Source: an uncultured Oscillospiraceae bacterium
GTDB lineage: Bacteria > Bacillota_A > Clostridia > Oscillospirales > Oscillospiraceae
Length of the DNA: 5,028 bases
NCBI GenBank assembly: GCA_947631675.1
Contig: CANRMG010000129.1
Location: 1-5,028, forward strand
Direction: 5' to 3'
Positions 1-4,572 of this stretch are shown one piece after another (positions within the stretch are counted from its first letter, which is position 1; each line of letters begins with the position of its first letter). The notes under the pieces were generated by a model. The model was not told the origin of the DNA, made no database searches, and saw only the letters and a program-made list of their open reading frames with translations. The translations under genes and the position numbers were made by a program.

Positions 1-230
1 TCGCCGCGGCCATCACCTCTCAGGTGGGGAAGGCCCGGCTGCCCACCCACATCGAGATACAGGCCCCGGACAGCGGCCTTACCCGGGACAGCGTGATCCT
101 CTTGGAGCAGATACGCACATTGGACAAATCCCGTCTTCGGGAGAGGATGGGAAAGCTGTCCGGCCCCACCATGACCAAGGTGGACGACGCCATCGCCGTC
201 AGCTTCGGCCTGAACCAGTCTCTGTCGTAA
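1..230 (+). CDS. mazF: MazF/NdoA-family endoribonuclease toxin, C-terminal part (partial at left edge)
   Basis: The reading frame is open from base 3 at the window edge and ends at TAA (228-230), giving the last 75 residues; the 5' part lies outside. These residues closely resemble, from memory, the C-terminal two thirds of Bacillus subtilis NdoA/EndoA (MazF): an AAIT stretch, then KARLPTHIEI, then RDSVILLEQIRTLDK. The Thr of AAIT (codon 15-17) matches the catalytic Thr48 of BsMazF, and the His of LPTH (48-50) matches the conserved His59. Family members are ribosome-independent mRNA interferases that cut single-stranded RNA at short sites and are held inactive by a MazE/NdoAI antitoxin, normally encoded just upstream, here out of view. 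The B. subtilis enzyme cuts UACAU; the specificity here cannot be read from this fragment. A GTG at 24 is internal and is not the start. The gene runs directly into the hairpin at 238-268. Confidence 0.93.
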   Translation, partial: AAAITSQVGKARLPTHIEIQAPDSGLTRDSVILLEQIRTLDKSRLRERMGKLSGPTMTKVDDAIAVSFGLNQSLS

Positions 231-237
231 TTGACCG

Positions 238-275
238 CCCTCCGTCATACATTTCGTATGACGGAGGGTTTTGTT
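238..275 (+). terminator. Perfect 13-bp hairpin plus T-rich tail after mazF; also contains the RBS of the next gene
   Basis: CCCTCCGTCATAC (238-250) pairs perfectly with GTATGACGGAGGG (256-268) around a 5-nt loop, followed by TTTTGTT (269-275). It starts 7 bases after the mazF stop, as expected for a rho-independent terminator. The 3' arm holds ACGGAGGG (261-268), which is also the only good Shine-Dalgarno for the ATG at 276, seven bases downstream. So the structure either ends the mazF transcript or, on read-through, hides the ribosome binding site of the next gene. Pairing and tail are seen directly; function is inferred. Confidence 0.75.
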
Positions 276-644
276 ATGCAGATTCCAATTTATATCGACG
301 GGAAAAAGCAGGGCGCGCTCACCATCGGATGCCAGGGGGCCGCCACGGTGATGACGGCGGATATGGCCGACGTGGGCCGGGTGGTGCGGCTGACGGTCTA
401 CGGGGAGGGAAAGGCCGGATACCTGGGCGTGCCGGAACCGGCGGAGGGGCGATTGAGGCTCACGAAGCGGCTGAGCCCTGCCCAGATGCGCTGCTTCCCC
501 CAGACGCCGGAGTATGCCGCCGAGCGGCCCCGGGCGGAGGTCAGGCCGGCCCTTCCTGCGCACAAAAGCGGGGAAGAGAAGTCCCCGGAGGAGGAGCCGG
601 GGGAGCACGTGCTGTGGATGGGAGGCAAGCCCCATTATTTCTGA
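276..644 (+). CDS. Hypothetical protein, 122 residues, unrecognised
   Basis: ATG at 276 is chosen because GGAGGG (263-268) lies seven bases upstream. An upstream in-frame TTG at 231 would place the initiation region inside the hairpin and add 15 residues encoded by terminator sequence, so it is unlikely. I do not recognise the family. Residues 1-65 look like a compact beta-rich domain (MQIPIYIDGKKQGAL, then GRVVRLTVYGEGKAGYLGV). Residues 66-85 resemble a short helical segment, with a Cys at 73. Residues 86-110 are a low-complexity Pro/Glu/Lys/Arg linker with EEKSPEEEPGE. The protein ends in the distinctive HVLWMGGKPHYF. There is no signal peptide or membrane segment, so it is probably cytoplasmic. 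It ends immediately before the -35 of the pdp promoter, without a terminator of its own. Codon use and GC content match the neighbours, supporting a real gene. Confidence 0.72.
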   Translation: MQIPIYIDGKKQGALTIGCQGAATVMTADMADVGRVVRLTVYGEGKAGYLGVPEPAEGRLRLTKRLSPAQMRCFPQTPEYAAERPRAEVRPALPAHKSGEEKSPEEEPGEHVLWMGGKPHYF

Positions 645-673
645 TAGCCAAAATGGAAAATGTGTGCTATAAT
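645..673 (+). promoter_or_regulatory. SigA-type promoter with extended -10 for pdp
   Basis: TATAAT (668-673) is a perfect -10 hexamer preceded by TGC (665-667), an extended -10. Seventeen bases upstream is TAGCCA (645-650), matching the -35 consensus TTGACA at four of six positions. Transcription would begin near 680, leaving a leader of about 50 nt before the pdp ATG at 733. The -35 begins directly after the stop of the preceding gene. Confidence 0.7.
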
Positions 674-694
674 GGGGTCAAATACCAGAAAACA

Positions 695-704
695 ATTGCG
701 CAAT
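695..704. promoter_or_regulatory. Perfect 10-bp palindrome in the pdp leader (candidate operator)
   Basis: ATTGCGCAAT is self-complementary and sits about 15-24 bases downstream of the predicted start of transcription, where a bound repressor would block RNA polymerase. Nucleoside catabolic genes are often under repressors such as DeoR or CytR, but I cannot match this site to a known operator. A 10-bp palindrome can occur by chance. Confidence 0.35.
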
Positions 705-732
705 ATGCACAAAATGACAGGAGGCGGCCCCT

Positions 733-2037
733 ATGAGGATGAGCGACCTTATCATGAAAAAGCGGGACGGCGGTGTGCTGGACCGGGACGAGATACGCTG
801 GATGATCGAGGGGTATACCAAGGGCGAGATACCCGACTACCAGATGAGCGCCATGTGTATGGCGATCTACTTCAAGAGCATGACGCCGGACGAGACCTTT
901 GAGCTGACTATGGCTATGCTGGACTCGGGAGACAAGATAGACCTGTCCGGCATCAACGGCGTGAAGGCGGACAAACACTCCACCGGCGGCGTGGGGGACA
1001 AGACGAGCCTGCTTTTGTGCCCCATGGTGGCGGCCTGCGGCGTGAAGATGGCGAAACTGTCCGGCCGGGGCTTGGGCCATACCGGCGGCACCATCGATAA
1101 GCTGGAGAGCTTTCCCGGCTTCTCCGTGGAGATGAGCGAGGAGGCTTTCATCCAGCAGGTCAACGAGGTGGGTTTCGCCATCGCGGGCCAGACTGCGGAC
1201 CTGTGCCCGGCGGACAAGAAGCTCTATGCCCTCCGGGACGTGACGGCCACGGTGGCCTCCATGCCCCTCATCGTCAGCAGCATCCTGTGCAAGAAGCTGG
1301 CGGTGGGCGCGGATGTGATCGTATTGGACGTGAAGTGCGGCTCCGGCGCCTTCATGCAGACCGAAGACGACGCCTTCGCTCTGGCCAGGGCCCTCACCGA
1401 CGTGGGCCGCCGGGCCGGGAAGAAGGTGGTGGCCGTGGTGACGGACATGGATGAGCCCCTGGGCGTCACCGTGGGCAACGCCATCGAGGTCCACGAGGCC
1501 CTGGCTACCCTGCGGGGCGAGTACCGGGGCGAACTCATGGAGCTGTGCCTGGTGCTGGGGACCCAGATACTGCGGGAGAGCGGCGTGGCCGCCGACGACG
1601 ACGCGGCCCGGGCCATGCTGGAAAAGGCCGTGGAAAGCGGCGCGGCGCTGGAGAAATTCGCCGCCTTCGTGAAGGCCCAGGGGGGCGACCCGGCGGCGGT
1701 GTACGACCCCAAGAAGCTCACCCTGGCCCCGGCGTGCCTGGACGTGAAGGCGGACAGGGCCGGATACGTCCGGCGCATCCAGGCGGAGGACGTGGGTCTC
1801 GTGAGCATGCACCTGGGCGGCGGCCGGGCGGCCAAGGGCGACAGCATCGACCCGGGCGTGGGCCTGGCGCTCAATAAGAAGGTGGGCGACCAGGTAGCCG
1901 TGGGCGACGTGCTGGCAACTATATTCGCCCGGACAGAGGAGGCCGGCGAAAAGGCCGTGGAGATGCTGCGTGCCTGCTATGAGATAAGCCCGGAGAAGGT
2001 GGAGCGCGGTCCCTTCGTCAAGGGCGTGGTGAAGTGA
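733..2037 (+). CDS. pdp: Pyrimidine-nucleoside phosphorylase (thymidine/uridine phosphorylase)
   Basis: The 434-residue product is full length for the family and aligns throughout, from memory, with B. subtilis Pdp. It catalyses reversible phosphorolysis of uridine, thymidine and deoxyuridine to free base plus (deoxy)ribose-1-phosphate in the cytoplasm. The family signature SGRGLGHTGGTIDKLE is at residues 110-125. Phosphate-binding KHSTGGVGDK is at 81-90 (Lys81, Ser83), with Lys108 and Thr120. Base-binding residues Arg168, Ser183 and Lys187 are present at the numbering of the Bacillus/Geobacillus enzymes. Lys108, where E. coli DeoA has Met, points to the bispecific uridine/thymidine type and not a strict thymidine phosphorylase. 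The start at 733 has AGGAGG (719-724) eight bases upstream; ATG at 739 would be too far. The stop overlaps the ribosome binding site of the DUF3842 gene, indicating co-transcription. Confidence 0.97.
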   Translation: MRMSDLIMKKRDGGVLDRDEIRWMIEGYTKGEIPDYQMSAMCMAIYFKSMTPDETFELTMAMLDSGDKIDLSGINGVKADKHSTGGVGDKTSLLLCPMVAACGVKMAKLSGRGLGHTGGTIDKLESFPGFSVEMSEEAFIQQVNEVGFAIAGQTADLCPADKKLYALRDVTATVASMPLIVSSILCKKLAVGADVIVLDVKCGSGAFMQTEDDAFALARALTDVGRRAGKKVVAVVTDMDEPLGVTVGNAIEVHEALATLRGEYRGELMELCLVLGTQILRESGVAADDDAARAMLEKAVESGAALEKFAAFVKAQGGDPAAVYDPKKLTLAPACLDVKADRAGYVRRIQAEDVGLVSMHLGGGRAAKGDSIDPGVGLALNKKVGDQVAVGDVLATIFARTEEAGEKAVEMLRACYEISPEKVERGPFVKGVVK

Positions 2038-2047
2038 GGGACGCCCC

Positions 2048-2473
2048 GTGGAGAAGATAAAGCGCTGTCTCATCCTGGACGGCCAGGGCGGGGGCATCGG
2101 CGTGCAGCTGGCCCGGCTGCTGGCGAAGGATATGCCCGCAGGCTGGGAGCTTCTGGCGGTGGGCACCAATGCCGCCGCCACCGGGGCCATGCTGAGGGCC
2201 GGGGCGGCCCAGGGGGCCACCGGGGAGAACGCCCTTATCTATAACGCCGCCCGGGCGGACGTCATTCTCGGTCCCATCGGCGTGATCCTCGCCAACGGCA
2301 TCCTGGGGGAGGTGTCTCCTGCCATGGCGGCGGCGGTGTCCGGCTCCGAGGCGGTGAAGGTGCTCATCCCCACCACCACCTGCGGGGTATACGTGGCCGG
2401 GACGGAGGAGCTGCGCCTGGAGGAATACCTGCGCCAGGCGGCGGACCGGGCCCTGGCCATCATGAGAGGGTAA
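2048..2473 (+). CDS. DUF3842 family protein
   Basis: The 141-residue protein begins at GTG 2048, with GAGGG (2036-2040) seven bases upstream; this ribosome binding site overlaps the pdp stop codon. There is no better ATG. Features recalled for the DUF3842 family are present: an N-terminal beta strand running into DGQGGGIG (residues 11-18), a glycine-rich, Rossmann-like nucleotide-binding loop; AVGTNAAATGAML (37-49); GATGENALIYNAARADVILGP (56-76); and LGEVSPAMAAAV (86-97) followed by KVLIP and a Cys at 112. No membrane segment or signal peptide is visible, so it is probably cytoplasmic. The family's biochemical function is unknown to me; nucleotide or cofactor binding is only suggested by the glycine loop. 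The 10-base gap to pdp and the terminator just downstream make it the last gene of a two-gene unit, so a link to nucleoside salvage is possible but unproven. Confidence 0.9.
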   Translation: MEKIKRCLILDGQGGGIGVQLARLLAKDMPAGWELLAVGTNAAATGAMLRAGAAQGATGENALIYNAARADVILGPIGVILANGILGEVSPAMAAAVSGSEAVKVLIPTTTCGVYVAGTEELRLEEYLRQAADRALAIMRG

Positions 2474-2480
2474 ACGATGC

Positions 2481-2511
2481 AAGCCGCGCCCTTTTTAGGG
2501 CGCGGTTTTTT
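2481..2511 (+). terminator. Rho-independent terminator of the pdp-DUF3842 unit
   Basis: CCGCGCCCT (2484-2492) pairs with AGGGCGCGG (2497-2505) around a TTTT loop, followed by six T (2506-2511). The nine-base-pair GC-rich stem can be extended by AAG against the first T residues. It begins 8 bases after the stop at 2471-2473. Confidence 0.93.
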
Positions 2512-2518
2512 CATGCCT

Positions 2519-2548
2519 TGTAACGAAAACGCGTTTCAGTTGTCTAAT
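2519..2548 (+). promoter_or_regulatory. Candidate ECF-sigma (autoregulatory) promoter of the sigma/anti-sigma operon
   Basis: TGTAAC (2519-2524), then 16 bases, then TGTCTAAT (2541-2548). This closely follows the ECF promoter pattern known for Bacillus SigM/SigW/SigV-type factors (TGAAAC, N16, CGTC), with AAC and GTC conserved. No good SigA-type -10/-35 pair is visible in the gap between 2512 and 2579. ECF operons usually carry a promoter recognised by their own product, so autoregulation is inferred. Transcription would start near 2554. Confidence 0.62.
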
Positions 2549-2551
2549 GGG

Positions 2552-2563
2552 CGTACATGTACG
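2552..2563. promoter_or_regulatory. Perfect 12-bp palindrome at the predicted transcription start
   Basis: CGTACATGTACG is a perfect palindrome between the ECF-type -10 and the ribosome binding site of the sigma gene, spanning the expected start of transcription. It could be an operator or simply chance; no known regulator site is recognised. Confidence 0.3.
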
Positions 2564-2579
2564 GAAAGGGGGCGGGGCC

Positions 2580-3089
2580 ATGGGCCGGAAGAAACGGCCG
2601 CCGGAGCTGTCGGAAAAGGCGCTGTGCGCCGAGTATGAGGCGGTTTACCGCTACGCCCTGACCCTGTGCCGCAGCGAGGCGGACGCCCAGGATGTGACCC
2701 AGGAGACCTTCTTGAAGGCCATGAAGGCCCGGGGCTCCTTCGCGGGCCAGAGCAGCCTCTATACATGGCTGTGCGCCATCGCGAAGAACCTGTGGTATAA
2801 CCGCTGCAAGAAGCTGGGCCGGGAGACGGAACTTGCCTGGGACCCCTCGCCGGAGACAAGCGGGGTGGAGCAGACGGTGGAGGACCGGGATATGTCCATG
2901 GCGGTCCACCGGGCCCTGCATGGGCTGGACGAGCCCTACAAGGAGGTATTCTCCCTGCGGGCCTTCGGCGAGCTGTCCTTCGCCGAGATCGGGGAGCTGT
3001 TCGGCCGGACCGAGGGCTGGGCGCGGGTCACATTCTACCGGGCGAAGACCGCCATAACCGAGACGCTGAGAAAGGAAGGCATGATATGA
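2580..3089 (+). CDS. ECF-subfamily RNA polymerase sigma factor
   Basis: The 169-residue protein has the two-domain ECF layout. Region 2 spans about residues 16-79, with DAQDVTQETFLKA (35-47; core binding) and LYTWLCAIAKNLWYNRCKK (60-78; -10 melting/recognition). Region 4 spans about 106-165, with helix-turn-helix SFAEIGELFGRTEGWARV (133-150) followed by TFYRAK for -35 recognition. A 25-residue acidic linker joins them. It should direct RNA polymerase to a small stress regulon when freed from its anti-sigma factor. ATG 2580 is chosen because AAGGGGG (2566-2572) lies seven bases upstream; the in-frame ATG at 2547 overlaps the predicted -10 and precedes the likely transcript start. Its last codons overlap the anti-sigma gene by ATGA. 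The RTEGWARVTFYRAK form resembles clostridial SigV-like ECFs; the exact group is not assigned. Confidence 0.93.
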   Translation: MGRKKRPPELSEKALCAEYEAVYRYALTLCRSEADAQDVTQETFLKAMKARGSFAGQSSLYTWLCAIAKNLWYNRCKKLGRETELAWDPSPETSGVEQTVEDRDMSMAVHRALHGLDEPYKEVFSLRAFGELSFAEIGELFGRTEGWARVTFYRAKTAITETLRKEGMI

Positions 3090-3916
3090 ACGAATATAAA
3101 AATACGCTGCCCTGCGCTGTGGTGCGGGACATACTGCCGCTGTACCACGACGAGGTGGTCAGCGCCGAGACCCGGTCGGCGGTGGGGGAGCACCTGATGG
3201 GGTGCGAGGCCTGCCGGGCGGAGTACGAGGCCATGGAGCAGGTGCTGGCAAAGCCCGCCAAGGGCGGACAGAGCACTCTGGGCCGGTTCCGGGACATGGT
3301 GAAAAAGCAGAAGCGCAAGAAGATCGTCGCCATCGTGCTGGCGGCGGTGCTGGCGGCCTCCGCCGCCATTGGGGGCATCGCGGCCCTGAGCGATTGGTGC
3401 ATCGTGCCGGTGAAGGACTCCCAGTGGGAGGTGAAGCAGGTCTGCCGCGTCGACACGGACCAGGGCCCGCAGATCTTCATCCACTACGTCGACACCTATG
3501 GCGGCGTGACCGCGACGCACATGGAGACGGTGGAAAAGGACGGAAAGACCACGTTTGCCTTTGAGATGTGCCATCCGGTGCTGAGCTGGAGAATCCCGGC
3601 CAGTCACACGGAGCGGCCAGACCTGTTCTTTGTCCCAGACGAGACGGTGGGCGGCGTGGACGAGATCACCTTCAATGGCGAGACCGTGTGGACCAGGGAG
3701 GAAAACGACGTGCCCGGCTATGTGGACGCCTTCTGGGACTGGGAGCAGGCGATGTGGGAAAACGGCGGCGGCTACGCAGGCTACGACTTCACAGACGACC
3801 ATGTATATATCCTCTGGCCGGATGGGCACGGGGAGTATTGGACCTACGACGGCAAGCTGTATCTGCAGGAGCCGGCGGAGTCCGAGCTGGAGGAGCCCCC
3901 GGCGGCGGAGAAATAA
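3086..3916 (+). CDS. Membrane-anchored zinc-finger (ZAS) anti-sigma factor
   Basis: This 276-residue protein is predicted to bind and silence the sigma factor encoded immediately upstream. The cytoplasmic N-terminus carries a ZAS-type zinc motif: Cys10, then His36-x3-Cys40-x2-Cys43 (HLMGCEAC), with DILPLYHDEVVS between, typical of clostridial anti-sigma factors. A basic patch, KKQKRKK (73-79), precedes one transmembrane helix (about 80-101), giving an N-in orientation. Residues 102-276 form an extracytoplasmic domain I do not recognise. It is acidic and rich in Trp and Tyr near the end (AFWDWEQAMW at 215-224, GEYWTYDGKLYL at 249-260), with a Glu/Pro tail. The start overlaps the sigma stop by ATGA, and AAAGGAAGG (3071-3079) lies six bases before it, so translation is probably coupled, helping 1:1 expression. 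Release may follow regulated proteolysis as in related systems; that is inference. Confidence 0.9.
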   Translation: MNEYKNTLPCAVVRDILPLYHDEVVSAETRSAVGEHLMGCEACRAEYEAMEQVLAKPAKGGQSTLGRFRDMVKKQKRKKIVAIVLAAVLAASAAIGGIAALSDWCIVPVKDSQWEVKQVCRVDTDQGPQIFIHYVDTYGGVTATHMETVEKDGKTTFAFEMCHPVLSWRIPASHTERPDLFFVPDETVGGVDEITFNGETVWTREENDVPGYVDAFWDWEQAMWENGGGYAGYDFTDDHVYILWPDGHGEYWTYDGKLYLQEPAESELEEPPAAEK

Positions 3917-3955
3917 AGAAAAAGCGCCCTTCTGACCCGACGTGATGCCAGGGCG
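3912..3955 (-). terminator. Possible minus-strand terminator with a long loop
   Basis: Read on the minus strand, CGCCCT (3955-3950) can pair with AGGGCG (3930-3925) and is followed by CTTTTTCTTTATTT (3924-3911). The U-tract is good but the stem is only six base pairs with a 19-nt loop, and its 5' arm overlaps the long inverted repeat. It could stop transcription arriving from spoVAE. Confidence 0.25.
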
Positions 3956-4158
3956 GCCTCGCCCGACAGTATCCCTGCGTTAAGGCTCGCTTCGCTCGTC
4001 AACCGCTCCGGGACACTGCCGGTTCTCGCCGCCCGTCGGGCGGGTGCACATGCCGACGGCGCTCCAAGGAGGCAGCGTCCATCGGACGAATACTGCTGAG
4101 CGAAGCGAAGACGTTCGCGAGGGCTGCTGTCGACGCAGGGAGCGCCATGGCACCACGT
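3940..4158. repeat. Long imperfect inverted-repeat element (MITE-like or structured RNA), about 219 bp
   Basis: Four pairs of arms nest in the correct order. The outermost, ACGTGATGCCAGGGCG (3940-3955), matches the reverse complement of 4143-4158 at 14 of 16 positions. Inside it, TCCCTGCGT (3972-3980) pairs perfectly with 4133-4141; TCGCTTCGCTC (3987-3997) pairs perfectly with 4098-4108; and GGACACTGCC (4011-4020) pairs with 4071-4080 at 9 of 10. The apex (4021-4070) has a local hairpin, CCGCCCGTCGGGCGG (4030-4044). The arms differ in length between the paired blocks, so the fold would be a long hairpin with side bulges. No convincing coding frame or target-site duplication is seen. Intergenic position and nested complementary ends suit a small non-autonomous mobile element or a structured RNA; I cannot decide which. 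Confidence 0.6.
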
Positions 4159-4169
4159 TGAAATAGTGC

Positions 4170-4191
4170 GGCCCCCTCGTCAGAGGGGGCC
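4170..4191. terminator. Strong GC hairpin between convergent operons (probable bidirectional terminator)
   Basis: GGCCCCCTC (4170-4178) pairs perfectly with GAGGGGGCC (4183-4191) around a GTCA loop. It lies 14 bases past the spoVAE stop on the minus strand and downstream of the anti-sigma gene on the plus strand. The tail is modest on the plus side (ATTCTTAT) and poor on the minus side (GCACTATTTC), so it is not a classical U-tract terminator. Position between convergent units supports termination or 3'-end protection. Confidence 0.6.
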
Positions 4192-4205
4192 ATTCTTATG
4201 TCATA

Positions 4206-4571
4206 CTAATACTTTTCTTTGCTTTTAAAAATGGTAGCCACCAAAATGCCGAAGAAGATGGCGGCGCAGATGCCGCCTGCCGCGGCGGTGAAGCCCCCGG
4301 TGAAAGCGCCGATGAGACCCCGCTGGGCTACCGCCTCCCGTACGCCCCGGGCCAGGAGATTGCCGAACCCGGTCAGGGGCACCGTGGCGCCCGCTCCGGC
4401 CCACTTCGCCAGAGGCTCATAGAGCCCCGCGGCCCCCAGTATCACCCCGGCCACCACGTAGCCGGTCAAAATGCGGGCGGGGGTGAGCTTCGTGAGGTCT
4501 ATCAAAAGCTGGCCCACAAGGCAAAAGGCCCCGCCCACCAGAAACGCTCTCAAAAACTGCATCCAATCCAT
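4206..4571 (-). CDS. spoVAE: Stage V sporulation protein AE (SpoVAE)
   Basis: The 121-residue hydrophobic protein matches, from memory, SpoVAE (SpoVAEb of Bacillus): FLVGGAFCLVGQLLIDLTKLTPARIL (residues 10-35), GLYEPLAKWAGAGATVPLTGFGNLLARG (49-76), and GLIGAFTGGFTAAAGGICAAI near the end, finishing in basic KSKEKY. About three to four membrane segments are visible. The protein sits in the inner forespore membrane as part of the SpoVA complex, which takes up calcium-dipicolinic acid during sporulation and releases it at germination. Start ATG (4569-4571) lies one base after the spoVAD stop (TAG-T-ATG on the minus strand), and a modest AGGTG ribosome site (4577-4581) lies inside the end of spoVAD, so translation is probably coupled. 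A second in-frame ATG three codons later is possible. No further spoVA gene follows, which fits the short clostridial spoVAC-D-E arrangement. Confidence 0.95.
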   Translation of the reverse strand: MDWMQFLRAFLVGGAFCLVGQLLIDLTKLTPARILTGYVVAGVILGAAGLYEPLAKWAGAGATVPLTGFGNLLARGVREAVAQRGLIGAFTGGFTAAAGGICAAIFFGILVATIFKSKEKY

Positions 4572-4572
4572 A

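Noticed and set aside
231..259. TTGACC (231-236) with TCGTAT (254-259) as a promoter for the unknown gene
   Set aside because: The -10 matches consensus at only three of six positions and lies inside the hairpin stem; the -35-like match alone is not enough.
667..2220. A 517-codon open frame on the minus strand opposite pdp
   Set aside because: It is a shadow of pdp: the GC-rich third codon positions of the real gene suppress stops in the opposite frame. The product is His/Ala/Arg-rich and has no recognisable domain.
2547..2579. Upstream ATG at 2547 as the start of the sigma factor
   Set aside because: It overlaps the predicted -10 element, has no ribosome binding site, and adds only a glycine-rich stretch encoded by the real Shine-Dalgarno region.
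3030..3829. Long minus-strand frames opposite the anti-sigma gene
   Set aside because: They lack family resemblance and ribosome binding sites, and overlap a well-supported zinc-finger anti-sigma gene.
3940..4158. CRISPR array or tRNA/rRNA gene within the intergenic region
   Set aside because: There are no regularly spaced direct repeats, and no cloverleaf or rRNA-like sequence; the structure is a nested inverted repeat.
3999..4193. A 64-codon minus-strand frame in the intergenic region
   Set aside because: It overlaps the inverted-repeat element, lacks a convincing ribosome binding site, and its composition follows the repeat and not a protein family.
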